A DNA stretch of 64,000 nt from CAWBJP01 sp963789165 (GTDB lineage: Bacteria > Actinomycetota > Acidimicrobiia > IMCC26256 > BP-133): the NCBI GenBank assembly GCA_963789165.1, contig CAWBJP010000001.1, forward strand, positions 186,001 through 250,000. Direction: 5' to 3'. Every line of letters begins with the position of its first letter. The stretch's first letter is position 1. Shown one piece after another: positions 45,139 through 53,120 of this stretch. The translations under genes and the position numbers were made by a program. The notes below the pieces were generated by a model. It worked only from the letters and a program-made list of their open reading frames with translations, was not told the DNA's origin and searched no databases.

Positions 45139-45795
45139 GTGGACTGGCCGATCCTGTCGTCGCTGGGCGAGGAGGACCGCCGGCGCATGCTGGCCTCGAC
45201 CCGGCGGCGCCGCTTCGCCCGCCGGGAGGTCCTCTTCCACGAGGGCGATCCGGGCGACACCCTCCACCTCATCGACAAGGGCCGGGTGGCGGTGCGCATC
45301 ACCACCCCGCTGGGGGACGTGGCCACGCTCGGGGTGTTGGGTCCGGGTGAATGCGTCGGCGAGATGGCCCTGCTGGGGGGCGGTCACCGGGGCGCCACCG
45401 TGGTGGCCCTGGAGAAGTCCGAGACGCTGTCGCTGCACCGTGACCAGTTCGAGGATCTGCGCCGCGGGAACCCCGCCGTGGACCGCTTCCTGATCGACGT
45501 CCTGGCCGCCGAGGTCCGCCGGCTCGACGTCCAGCTCATGGAGGCCCTGTTCCTTCCCGTGGAGCGACGGGTGCTGCGCCGGCTCGTCGCCCTCACCGGC
45601 ATCTACGGCGGCGAAGGCGCCACCAACGGCTCCGAGATTCCCCTGACCCAGGACGACCTGGCCAGCCTGGCCGGGACCTCGCGGGCCACCGTCAACCGGG
45701 TGTTGCGCCAGGCCGAGGAAGCCGGCTGGCTGGCGCTGGGGCGGGGTCGGATCCGGGTCATCGACCACGACCGTCTGGCCCGGCGGGCCCGCTAG
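45139..45795 (+). CDS. Crp/Fnr-family transcription regulator, 218 aa
   Basis: The GTG at 45139 lies eight bases after GGGGAGG, better placed than the GTG at 45130. The N-terminal sensor domain has LFHEGDPGDTLHLIDKGRVAV and the phosphate cassette CVGEMALLGGGHRGATVVA with Glu and Arg. A dimerisation helix (VEVRRLDVQLMEALF region) leads to a winged helix: PLTQDDLASLAGTSRATVNRVLRQAEEAGW, split as turn and recognition helix. This is the only one of the five cNMP-binding proteins with a DNA-binding domain, so it is the likely transcriptional output of the circuit. Confidence 0.92.
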   Translation: MDWPILSSLGEEDRRRMLASTRRRRFARREVLFHEGDPGDTLHLIDKGRVAVRITTPLGDVATLGVLGPGECVGEMALLGGGHRGATVVALEKSETLSLHRDQFEDLRRGNPAVDRFLIDVLAAEVRRLDVQLMEALFLPVERRVLRRLVALTGIYGGEGATNGSEIPLTQDDLASLAGTSRATVNRVLRQAEEAGWLALGRGRIRVIDHDRLARRAR

Positions 45796-45799
45796 CGGC

Positions 45800-46372
45800 G
45801 TGGAGCTTCGACCCCCCACCATGACCCATCCCCGGGCGGGGGCGGCGGCCGCCCACAGCTACGCCCTCGACGGCGTCCTCCTCGACGCCTGCCAGCGCGA
45901 CGGGCGCGACCCCGGGCCCGACGACTCCCGGCCGGCGTGTCGGTCCGTGGCCGCCCTGCTCCTCGACGCCGGGCGGGTGGCGGGCGTCGACGTCTCCGGC
46001 CTGGCCGTGCTCACGGCCGGGGAGCGGCGGATCTCGGGGGGCCCCTTGCGCCGCCTCGTCCTCGTCGACGAACGGGCCACGCCCGAGCAGGTCCGCGTCC
46101 TTCTGGATCTCGTGGAGGGTCGCCTCGGCGGTGGCGTGATCGCCACCCTGGCCGGTCCCGCCGACCGGGATCTCGGCGTCTACCAGGTCCCCACCACCTG
46201 GGTCCTCGATCCGGGGCGGGCGACCGTCTCCGTACCCGGCCACCTCGAGCTGTCGGTGACGGCCGGCTCGGCCGACATGACCCTCGACATCCCCGAGCAC
46301 GAGCTCTCCTGGCGGGTGTCGGGCTGCGACGGCCTCCGGGGCGGAATCCACGTGGCCGGTGGCGGGTCCTGA
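45800..46372 (+). CDS. DUF1326-like protein, 190 aa
   Basis: The GTG at 45800 lies five bases after the Crp stop. DUF1326 features are visible: SVAALLLDAGRVAGVDVSGLAVLTAGE, RRLVLVDERATPEQVRVLLDL and EGRLGGGVIATLAG (each read in short blocks). The usual N-terminal Cys cluster (CxCPC) is missing; only LLDACQRDGRDPG remains, so any metal or redox function is probably lost. The domain's function is unknown in general. Its tight coupling to the Crp gene and the cNMP gene downstream suggests a shared transcript. Confidence 0.6.
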   Translation: MELRPPTMTHPRAGAAAAHSYALDGVLLDACQRDGRDPGPDDSRPACRSVAALLLDAGRVAGVDVSGLAVLTAGERRISGGPLRRLVLVDERATPEQVRVLLDLVEGRLGGGVIATLAGPADRDLGVYQVPTTWVLDPGRATVSVPGHLELSVTAGSADMTLDIPEHELSWRVSGCDGLRGGIHVAGGGS

Positions 46373-46400
46373 GCCGCCCTGCCAGGTAGCGTACGGCGCC

Positions 46401-46826
46401 ATGGTCCGGAAGAGTCGCAACGCCTACCTCGAGCACCTGGCCCGGGTGCCGCTGTTCTCCGGCTGCTCCCAGGCGGAGTTGCGGGCGCTGGCCCGGCGCA
46501 CCACCGACATCCCGATCACGGCCGGCTCCGTGCTCGTGACCGAAGGCCACCTCGGCTACGAGTTCTTCGTCATCACCGAAGGTCGGGCCAAGGTGAGCCG
46601 CTCGGGCCGCAAGGTGGGTGAGCTCGGGACCGGCGACTTCTTCGGTGAGCTGGCCCTGCTGGAACGGGTCCCTCGCAACGCCACCGTGACCGCCATCTCG
46701 GACATGGAGGCCATCGTCCTCACCCGGGCGGACTTCGATGCCGCGCTGGCCGAAGCGCCCGGCATGGCCCGCAAACTCATGGTGGGAATGGCCCGGCGCC
46801 TCCGAGAGCTCGACGCCAAGGTCTGA
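46401..46826 (+). CDS. single-domain cyclic-nucleotide-binding protein, 141 aa
   Basis: The ATG at 46401 begins MVRKSRNAYLEHLARVPLFSG. The domain shows FFVITEGRAKVSRSGRKVGE and the phosphate cassette FFGELALLERVPRNATVTA with the ligand Glu and Arg, and ends in MARKLMVGMARRLREL. It is a near copy in layout of the protein at 34379, likely a duplication, and has no DNA-binding or enzymatic domain. It closes the plus-strand signalling array; the next gene is an unrelated phosphatase-like HAD. Confidence 0.87.
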   Translation: MVRKSRNAYLEHLARVPLFSGCSQAELRALARRTTDIPITAGSVLVTEGHLGYEFFVITEGRAKVSRSGRKVGELGTGDFFGELALLERVPRNATVTAISDMEAIVLTRADFDAALAEAPGMARKLMVGMARRLRELDAKV

Positions 46827-46902
46827 AGGCTTCCCGCAGCGTTCACCGCCGAGCGCACCGGGCGTTCACCGCACGACACCGGCGGGCGTCACCCTGGTCA
46901 CC

Positions 46903-47617
46903 ATGAGCACCCGGGCCTTCGCCCGTCGAAACCGTGGACCAGACCTGGCGTCCCCGCTCACCGGTTCGCGCCTGGCGGTCTTCGATCTCGACCGGACGTT
47001 GCTCCCCGGGTCGAGTCTGATGATCCTGGGCCGTGCCCTGCACCGCGCCGGCCTCGTCGACGGCCGCGAGCTGGCCGGATGGGTGGCCCGGGAGGCGGCC
47101 TTCGCCCGCCGGGGCGAGGGCGCCGCCACGGCCCAGCGTCTGCTCGCCTCCCTGCTGGCGTCAGTGGCGGGCCGGGAGGCGGCGCCCTACCTGACGGTGG
47201 CCCGGAACCTGGGTGACGAGCTGGCCACAGCGGCCGTCCCCGGGGCCCGCTGGTTGCTCGACATGCACCTGGGGGTGGGGGACTTCTGCGTGATCGTCTC
47301 CGCCAGCCCCCAGGAGCTGGTCGAAGCCGCGGCCCGGGCGCTGGGGGCCCACCGGGCGGTCGGCACCCGCACCCAGCTGGCCGGCGGTTGCTTCACCGGA
47401 CGCCTCGAGGGCCCGTTCTGCCACGGCCGGGGCAAGCTGGCCCGGCTCTGGGTCGAGCTCGGGACGGCCGACCTGTCCCAGGCCACCGCCTACTCCGACT
47501 CGGCCTCCGACCTCCCGATGCTGAAGGCGGCCGGGCGACCCGGTGGCCGTCAACCCCGACCGGCGTCTGCGCCGGGCGGCGGTCGCCGCCGGCTGGCCCG
47601 TCGTCCGCCTGGCCTAG
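46903..47617 (+). CDS. HAD-IB hydrolase (SerB-like), one frameshift
   Basis: ATG 46903 begins MSTRAFARRNRGPD. The HAD motifs are VFDLDRTLLPGSS (nucleophile Asp and acid Asp), CVIVSASPQELVEAAARALG (motif II Ser), GRGKLARL (motif III Lys) and YSDSASDLPMLKAAG (motif IV). The frame then breaks: removing one G from GGGCGACCC near 47531 gives DPVAVNPDRRLRRAA and a stop at 47615-47617. The repaired protein of about 238 residues fits the SerB/CicA-like HAD-IB phosphatases, which include phosphoserine- and lysophosphatidate-type phosphatases. The substrate is unknown. Confidence 0.8.
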
Positions 47618-47639
47618 CGGTGACCCTCAGCGAGGCCGC

Positions 47640-48527
47640 TCACGCGTCGCCGAACTCGACGGTGACGTCGAGCTCCTCGGCGCCGCGCACCACGGAGAGC
47701 ACCAGGGGGCTCTGGCCCGAGTCCAGCGCGGCGTGGAGGTCTTCGGCCCGGGTCACGGCCCGCCCCCCGGCGGCCACGATGAGGTCGCCCACCCGCAGGC
47801 CGGCGCGGGCGCCCGCGCCGGCTTCGTCCAGGTCCCGCACCAGGAGCCCGTCGCGCTCCTCCAGGCCGACGGCGGCCCGGAGCTGGCGGGCGGCACGCGC
47901 CCCCACCAGGCCGACCCCGAGGGTGCGGCGGCGAGGCGTCTCACCCCGGCCGAGCGCCTCGAGCCGGTCGGCCAGGCCCGGCTCGGCGGGCAGTGCCAGG
48001 TAGACGCCGTCGCCCAGCCGGTGCGTGTTGATCCCCACCACCTGGCCAGCGGCGTCCACCACCGGACCGCCCGACGAACCCCGGGGCAGCGGCGCGGTGT
48101 GCTCCAGACCTCCGCCGATCCGCCGGCCCCGCGGCCCCCGGAACGTGCAGTCCGCCGCCGCGACCAGACCGAAGCTGACCCGCAGGCCCCGGCCCCCGGG
48201 GTTGGCCAGGGCGAACACCGGCTCGCCGGCGCCCACCGGCGCCGGGGCCCACTCCACAGCCGGCGCGGCGGCGGTGTCGACCTCGATGACGGCCAGGTCG
48301 CCGTCCACGTCCACCCCGAGCGCCTGGCCGGTCGTCACGCGGCCATCGGCGAAGGTGACCGCCACCTCGCCCGGACCCCGCAGGTTGTGGGCGTTGGTGA
48401 CCACCCGGTTGGGCCCCACCACAATCCCCGATCCCGCCCCGCCGGCAGCCCGGATGCCGACCACAGCCGGCCCGACCCCCGCAGCCACGGCCCGCGCCGC
48501 CTGCCCGACTTCCTCGAGCACTCCCAT
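47640..48527 (-). CDS. HtrA/DegP-like serine protease with PDZ domain, 295 aa
   Basis: The trypsin-fold triad is visible: His47 in VVTNAHNLR, Asp77 in DVDGDLAVIEV and Ser152 in RGSSGGPV. A PDZ domain follows (residues about 190-290): LLVRDLDEAGAGARAGLRVGD and LIVAAGGRAVTRAEDL. Unlike most HtrA proteases it has no signal peptide or membrane anchor, so it may act in the cytosol. Length is short for DegP. It is divergent from an HxlR regulator, with a palindrome between them, and probably is that regulator's target. Confidence 0.88.
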   Translation of the reverse strand: MGVLEEVGQAARAVAAGVGPAVVGIRAAGGAGSGIVVGPNRVVTNAHNLRGPGEVAVTFADGRVTTGQALGVDVDGDLAVIEVDTAAAPAVEWAPAPVGAGEPVFALANPGGRGLRVSFGLVAAADCTFRGPRGRRIGGGLEHTAPLPRGSSGGPVVDAAGQVVGINTHRLGDGVYLALPAEPGLADRLEALGRGETPRRRTLGVGLVGARAARQLRAAVGLEERDGLLVRDLDEAGAGARAGLRVGDLIVAAGGRAVTRAEDLHAALDSGQSPLVLSVVRGAEELDVTVEFGDA

Positions 48528-48546
48528 GCCGACCTCCTAGCAGGTC

Positions 48547-48563
48547 ACTTGTTAATTGCAAGT
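48547..48563. promoter_or_regulatory. inverted repeat between protease and HxlR genes (candidate operator)
   Basis: ACTTG (48547-48551) and CAAGT (48559-48563) flank a 7-base spacer TTAATTG in a short AT-rich patch. It sits 20 bases before the protease start and 28 before the HxlR start. HxlR regulators are known to bind such palindromes in divergent regions. It is the only such motif in the gap. Confidence 0.55.
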
Positions 48564-48590
48564 TACTACTCTCGCTAGGATTCGACAACC

Positions 48591-49001
48591 GTGAACGCCA
48601 CCCCTTCCCCCCTGGATGCCGCCCTTGCCCGGGTTGGGGACCGCTGGTCCCTCCTGGTCGTAGAAGCCCTCCTGGGCGGCCCACAGCGCTTCAACGACCT
48701 CCTCGCCGCGGTCCCCGGCGTTGCCACCAACGTCCTCTCCCAACGCCTCAAGCGCCTCGAGTCCGAATCCGTGGTGATCGCCCGCCCCTACTCCGAGCGC
48801 CCCCCTCGATTCAGCTACGAGCTCACCGCGGCCGGCACCGAGCTGGCCGGCGCCCTGCGCCTCCTGGCCAGCTGGGGCGGCACAGGCGCCGACGCCCCCC
48901 GCCACACCGCCTGCGGCACCCACCTGGAGATCCGCTGGCACTGCCCCACCTGCGCCCGCCCCGTGTCAGCGCCTGACTACGACGGCCTCGACTACGTGTA
49001 G
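48591..49001 (+). CDS. HxlR-family transcription regulator, 136 aa
   Basis: A winged helix is visible: VGDRWSLLVVEALLGGPQRF, DLLAAVPGVATNVLSQRLKRLE (recognition helix) and the wing ARPYSERPPRFSYELTAAG. HxlR proteins are dimeric and often sense redox or aldehyde stress through cysteines. Here the C-terminus carries CGTHLEIRWHCPTCARPV, three Cys and two His that could bind zinc or act as the sensor. The GTG start at 48591 fits the domain start. It is divergent from the HtrA-like protease. Confidence 0.88.
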   Translation: MNATPSPLDAALARVGDRWSLLVVEALLGGPQRFNDLLAAVPGVATNVLSQRLKRLESESVVIARPYSERPPRFSYELTAAGTELAGALRLLASWGGTGADAPRHTACGTHLEIRWHCPTCARPVSAPDYDGLDYV

Positions 49002-49353
49002 TTAGCTTCAAAAAACGCATTGAAGGGGACGGGGGTGACTGAGCCGCGCGGCATGTCTGCCTTGCTGGTGCCGGAGTGGCCCGGACCACTTTTGGTGACA
49101 GATAGAACCGACAGGTGGCGAAATCTGTCACCAAAAGAATTCTGGCCTCGCCGGGTGAACTGCCCCGCTGCCCAGCCAACCCCACGCCTCCTCCCATTGC
49201 GCCTCTTGCCGTCCCAACGGGCCCGAGGGTCGACTCGTTAGCCCCCGAGGAGGACGACCCAAGCGAGGGAGCCCCCAGACGCGGATCGCCGCCGGTGCCC
49301 TCCCTCCCCGAAGAGCGCCGACGGCGACCGGTGCCGCGTGATGAGACTGTGAC
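49002..49353. other. 352-base intergenic region
   Basis: The gap between the HxlR stop and the plastocyanin stop has no gene I can support; open frames here are short and lack ribosome sites. It contains a long perfect inverted repeat (49089-49137), annotated separately, an AT-rich patch TTCAAAAAACGC just after the HxlR stop, and a GC-rich second half. Both flanking genes end here, so no promoter is required. Confidence 0.6.
49089..49137. repeat. 15-bp perfect inverted repeat with 19-base spacer
   Basis: CTTTTGGTGACAGAT (49089-49103) is perfectly complementary to ATCTGTCACCAAAAG (49123-49137). The spacer AGAACCGACAGGTGGCGAA is not palindromic. The arms are much lower in GC than the surroundings. 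It lies between two convergent gene ends, so it could act as a terminator, but the arm length, AT content and sharp edges also fit the end structure of a small mobile palindrome or MITE. Confidence 0.75.
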
Positions 49354-49791
49354 TTACTTGACGATGAGCGTCCCGTACATCTGGGAGTGGGCCTGACACG
49401 TGAACGCATACGTGCCCGGACCCAGGTTCTCCACTCCGGCCACGTAGTGCACCTGGCCGTGGTCGGTCAGGCCGCTGGAGAACCGCGGGTAGCGGCACGT
49501 CCCGTGACCGGGCTGGTTCCCGTCATACGGCGGGCTGGAGCAGTTGTCGACCTTCTCGTCCAGGCTGTGGGCCGGGATCCCGCCGGTCAGGTCGTAGTTG
49601 CCGAACTTCAGCTTGTCGCCTCTCGTGATGGTCACCTCGGCCGGCATGTACTTCCAGCCGCTCGAGGCCCACACGTCGGCCGGATGGGGATAGCCCCCGT
49701 CCTGGCGACCGGTCCCGGCGAACGCCGGAGCGGTGACCAGGAACGCCACCAGTACGGCGGACAGGACAACCCCACTGATCTTCTTACTCAT
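49354..49791 (-). CDS. secreted plastocyanin-like blue copper protein, 145 aa
   Basis: ATG 49791 follows GAGGGGG by six bases; a GTG six bases upstream is possible. A signal peptide covers residues 1-26 (VVLSAVLVAFLVTAPAFA). The cupredoxin copper ligands are in place: His75 in PAHSL, Cys132, His135 and Met138 in FTCQAHSQMYG. The sequence ADVWASSGWKYMPAEVTITRGD is a typical start of the fold. It should shuttle electrons outside the membrane. The following gene on the same strand is also secreted, and the pair lies just after a Tat amidohydrolase gene. Confidence 0.88.
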   Translation of the reverse strand: MSKKISGVVLSAVLVAFLVTAPAFAGTGRQDGGYPHPADVWASSGWKYMPAEVTITRGDKLKFGNYDLTGGIPAHSLDEKVDNCSSPPYDGNQPGHGTCRYPRFSSGLTDHGQVHYVAGVENLGPGTYAFTCQAHSQMYGTLIVK

Positions 49792-49801
49792 GGTCACCCC
49801 C

Positions 49802-50371
49802 TCAACTGATCGACACGGACGGGAAGACGACCCTCCCGCTTTCGACGGCTCGGCTGCCCATCAGGCCCAGCATGGTCGGGTGCGGCAGGCATCCGGCGTG
49901 GACCTGGAGGCCGAAGACGACCTCCAGCGCCTCGCCCGGCACCAGGGGGTCGCCCTGGAGCGGGACGTTGACCGAGCCGGCTTCGCCCGACTTCGGGCCG
50001 AAGGCGGCGCCGTGGCCCTGCCATCCACTCTGCGTCCCCCGCACCAGGACATCGATGACGGGGTGCTCGGTCATGAACGCCTCGGCGTACTCGACGGTGA
50101 CCGAACCGACCGCCCCCGCCACCGGCTGGCTCACCTTCAGCGTGGCCCGGGGGCCGTCACCGATGCAGTGCACGGCGGCGGCCTGCCTCGAGTTGTGCTG
50201 GAAGATGGACACCACCCCGGTCTGGGGACTGGCGCTGTGCGTGGTGAACGAATCGCCGCTCTGGGGCCCTGCCATGTAACCACTGCCAGGGCCGTAGCTG
50301 CCGGCCTGGGCCGGCATGGCCAGGCCGATCACGGCGCTGGAGGCCACGAGTGCGACCAGGATCCTTCTCAT
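49802..50371 (-). CDS. secreted protein of unknown function, 189 aa
   Basis: ATG 50371 follows GGGGGGAG. Residues 1-23 are a signal peptide (ILVALVASSAVIGLAMPAQA). The mature part is strand-rich and starts GSYGPGSGYMAGPQSGD; it has two Cys (AVHCIGDG, VHAGCLPHP) that could form a disulfide. I recognise no family. It ends 10 bases before the plastocyanin start, so they are probably translated from one message and may work together, for instance as a copper donor or partner. Confidence 0.72.
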   Translation of the reverse strand: MRRILVALVASSAVIGLAMPAQAGSYGPGSGYMAGPQSGDSFTTHSASPQTGVVSIFQHNSRQAAAVHCIGDGPRATLKVSQPVAGAVGSVTVEYAEAFMTEHPVIDVLVRGTQSGWQGHGAAFGPKSGEAGSVNVPLQGDPLVPGEALEVVFGLQVHAGCLPHPTMLGLMGSRAVESGRVVFPSVSIS

Positions 50372-50412
50372 CTTCTCCCCCCTTCGTGTCGGTCCAGTTG
50401 GCTCGGCCCTGG

Positions 50413-52194
50413 TCACTTCGGTATCACACTCCACGGGTGGTGCTCCCGGACGTAGCTCCAGAACTCACGCCGGTTGCGCGGTCCCAGCACCCGGTTGGTC
50501 TTGTAGGCCGTCTGCTCCTTGGGCGTCGAGGCGTTGATCAGGTAGGCGTCCCGCATCTTCTGGACGTCGTCACAGTTCATGGCCTGCCGGATGGCGTTGG
50601 GGTCGACCCCGTAGGCGTCGGCCGCATTGCGCCCGAAGATGCCGTTGCGGATGGTGCGCTCCGGGTGCGGGGCGCCGTCCGTGGGCCAGCCGGACACCAC
50701 CGGGTGGCCGCTGGCGGGGTAGCTGTTGCCGTCCAAGGCGTTCTTGGTCGGGTCGAACCGGTCACCCTCGAGGCCGTAGGGCAGGTTGTAGAGCTCCTTG
50801 GCCGCGTCGTTGAACTGCAGGGCCCGCAGCATCACGTACTGCGACTGCGGGTTGCCGTACCAGATGCAGTCGGTGCCGAGCACGAGGCGCCGCGGCCCGA
50901 TGTGCTGGATGAGCTTGCCCAGGAGGTGCGTCGCCTGGTTGGCGTCGTTCATCACGTTCCACCACGCCGTGCCCAGCTCGGCGAACATGTTCGGCGTGTT
51001 GCCGTGTTGGAGGCCGGCGGGCACGTTTCGCCCGGCATCGATCCCGTTCTCCCGGATGCTCTTGATGAAGGCGTCGACCCCCCGGTTGGAGGAGTTGACG
51101 TTGTCGTCACCGGCATAGGGGAGCTGGAGCTCGCCGTCGTACCCCGAGTGGTAGGTGTAGAAGGTGATGTCGGGGAACATCCGGCCGATGGGGCCCATGT
51201 CCCGGGGCGAGAACTTGGCCGAGTCGAACGTCCCGTTGAAAGCCAGCCCCTTGTGGGTGCAGATCACGGCCGGCCGGGCCAGCTTCTGGTGCATCTGCTT
51301 GATGTGCTCGACGATCTTGATGCCGTTGTCGTCGTCGAACCACCAGCCGTTCTGGTTCGGGAACGGGTTGCCCCAGCCGCAGTACAGCTTCCAGCCCCGG
51401 ATGTCGAGGGGACCGGCGACCGATTCCATCCACTCGAAGTCCTCGGCCTGGTTGGTGGGCGTCTGACCCTGACCCTGCCACCCCCGGTTGGGCATGGTGA
51501 AGGCGTGGATGAAGCAGCGCTCCGAGTTCGACATCGAGTTGGCCAGGTCGCGGGTCTCGGCCGCGAACTTGGTGGGCGTGATGTTGGTTTCGTCGGGCAG
51601 GTTGGGCAGGGCGGTGAGCAGGCTCACCGTGGTCGACGAGTCGAGGAACATCTCCTTGAAGTAGTGGACCCGGGAGAGGTTCTCGACCCAGTCGACCTCG
51701 CCCGCCCCGAAGCCCCGGGGCTTGCCGTCAGGCCGCAAGCCGGGCATGTCGCCCATGGCCTGGGTCGTCCACTGGGCCAGGAAGAACTCGAAGCCCGGGT
51801 TCTCCGTCCGCCAGCGCCCACCGGAGTCGAGCGTGTGGCCCTGGGTCTCGAGGATGAACTCGCCGGGCAGGTTGGCCAGCTGCGTGCCGGGATTCTCCAG
51901 GTCGCACATGTCCGGGGTCCGGGTCCCGTCGGCGAAGGCGAAGTGGCCCCACTTGCCCGCGGTGACCTTGTCGATGGCCCACACGCCGATGGCGTAGGCG
52001 GCCGAGGTCCGGACGAAGTCACGCCGCGTCATGTTGAACCGGCGGCGCGTCTCCTCGATCTTCTCGTTCTGGAGCGCCATGATCTTGAGTTGGTTCGGTG
52101 AAGGGTCCTTGGGGACGTACTCACCGTTCGAGCAGGGCAGGACATCGATGGCGACGTCCTCAGGCGGATCCGTCCAGCTGTCCTTCCAGCGCAT
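50413..52194 (-). CDS. Tat-exported amidohydrolase-family protein, 593 aa
   Basis: A twin-arginine motif MTRRDFVRTSAAYAIG lies at residues 55-70 after an unusually long polar n-region, indicating folded export. The main domain fits metal-dependent amidohydrolase 2 (TIM barrel): VICTHKGLAFNG, ITFYTYHSGYDGEL, RRLVLGTDCIWYGNP near 440, and a C-terminal NAADAYGVDP helix. GTD supplies the typical late Asp; metal ligands are only partly clear. The substrate is unknown; related enzymes decarboxylate or hydrolyse aromatic acids. It lies upstream of two secreted proteins on the same strand and is divergent from an IclR regulator. Confidence 0.82.
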   Translation of the reverse strand: MRWKDSWTDPPEDVAIDVLPCSNGEYVPKDPSPNQLKIMALQNEKIEETRRRFNMTRRDFVRTSAAYAIGVWAIDKVTAGKWGHFAFADGTRTPDMCDLENPGTQLANLPGEFILETQGHTLDSGGRWRTENPGFEFFLAQWTTQAMGDMPGLRPDGKPRGFGAGEVDWVENLSRVHYFKEMFLDSSTTVSLLTALPNLPDETNITPTKFAAETRDLANSMSNSERCFIHAFTMPNRGWQGQGQTPTNQAEDFEWMESVAGPLDIRGWKLYCGWGNPFPNQNGWWFDDDNGIKIVEHIKQMHQKLARPAVICTHKGLAFNGTFDSAKFSPRDMGPIGRMFPDITFYTYHSGYDGELQLPYAGDDNVNSSNRGVDAFIKSIRENGIDAGRNVPAGLQHGNTPNMFAELGTAWWNVMNDANQATHLLGKLIQHIGPRRLVLGTDCIWYGNPQSQYVMLRALQFNDAAKELYNLPYGLEGDRFDPTKNALDGNSYPASGHPVVSGWPTDGAPHPERTIRNGIFGRNAADAYGVDPNAIRQAMNCDDVQKMRDAYLINASTPKEQTAYKTNRVLGPRNRREFWSYVREHHPWSVIPK

Positions 52195-52284
52195 CGAGAA
52201 TTCCTCCCCTTCCTCGGGCGCAACACGGCGACGACGACTGCGCGGGGCGTTGCCCCCCGCTTGCTGTGTTTTGAATCCTTATGT

Positions 52285-52319
52285 CCCGTTTTACGGGGAT
52301 CAAGGACTTTTCATATAAT
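52285..52319. promoter_or_regulatory. divergent promoter and palindrome for amidohydrolase and IclR genes
   Basis: CCCGT-TTT-ACGGG (52285-52297) is a perfect palindrome in an AT-rich patch. On the minus strand TTGATC and TAAGGA are 17 bases apart and flank it, a good sigma-70-like promoter for the amidohydrolase. On the plus strand TATAAT lies at 52314-52319, 59 bases before the IclR start. An IclR protein bound at the palindrome could block or activate both directions. Confidence 0.5.
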
Positions 52320-52378
52320 GAGTGCAACACACACACCACGGATCGCAGCCAGAGTCGCACTAAGAGTGGGGTGAAGGA

Positions 52379-53120
52379 ATGTTCGGGGGGAGACCGACAG
52401 ACCTGATTCAGAGTGTGTCGCGCGCGCTTCGGATCCTCGAAGTGGTGGGCGACAACCCGGCGGGGTTGAACGCCAAGCAGATCTCCCAGCAGTGCGGCCT
52501 CGCCCTGCCCACGGCCTACCACCTCTTACGCACGCTGTGCTACGAGGGCTACGCCGTGCGCCGCCCCAACGGTCAGTACGGCCTCGGCCTGAAGGTGGCC
52601 GACCGTTTCCGCGACCTGATGGCGTCCATGGACCGGCCGCCGCAGATCCACGAGCGTGCTCCGCCACCTGGCCGAGACCACGGGCCACACCGCCTACTTC
52701 GCCCAGATCATCGAGGGCCACATCGTGCTCACCGATCTCTTCGAGGGGCCCCATTCGCCCCACCTGGAGGACCTGGTGGTGGGCTGGGACGACGGGGCCC
52801 ACGCCACCGCCCTCGGCAAGGCCCTCCTGTGGGCCATCCCGGCCACCGAGCGCCGCTCCTACCTGAAGGAGCAGGGCCTCCGGCAGTTCACACCCAACAC
52901 GGTCACCGACGCCGAGAGGCTCAACCACGAGCTGGCGCTGTCGGGCCGGACCGGGGTGTTCACCGAACAGGAGCAGTACCGCCCGGACGTGTGCTGTGCG
53001 GCCGTGGTGGTGGGCAACCGCCAGGGCACGATCGGCGTGTCGGTACCGGCCGGGCGTTGGGAGCGGACGAGCCCCACCCTGATGCGCCACCTGGCCCTGC
53101 GGGCCGCCGACCTCAGCTGA
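52379..53120 (+). CDS. IclR-family transcription regulator, one frameshift
   Basis: ATG 52379 begins MFGGRPTDLIQSVSRALRIL, followed by a winged helix (LNAKQISQQCGLALPTAYHLLRTL, in two blocks) and QYGLGLKVADRFRDL. The frame breaks near 52652 (IHE to VLRHLAETTGHTAYF). The second frame carries the ligand-binding GAF-like domain, with TALGKALLWAIP, and CCAAVVVGNRQGTIGVSVPAG with TSPTLMRHLALRAADL at the end. The repaired length of about 247 is typical of IclR. The effector is unknown. It is divergent from the amidohydrolase and likely controls it. Confidence 0.82.

Noticed and set aside
45051..45350. C-terminal extension of the LuxR-type gene over the Crp gene
   Set aside because: The extension is low-complexity and out of frame with Crp; a one-base repair gives a natural stop at 45049-45051.
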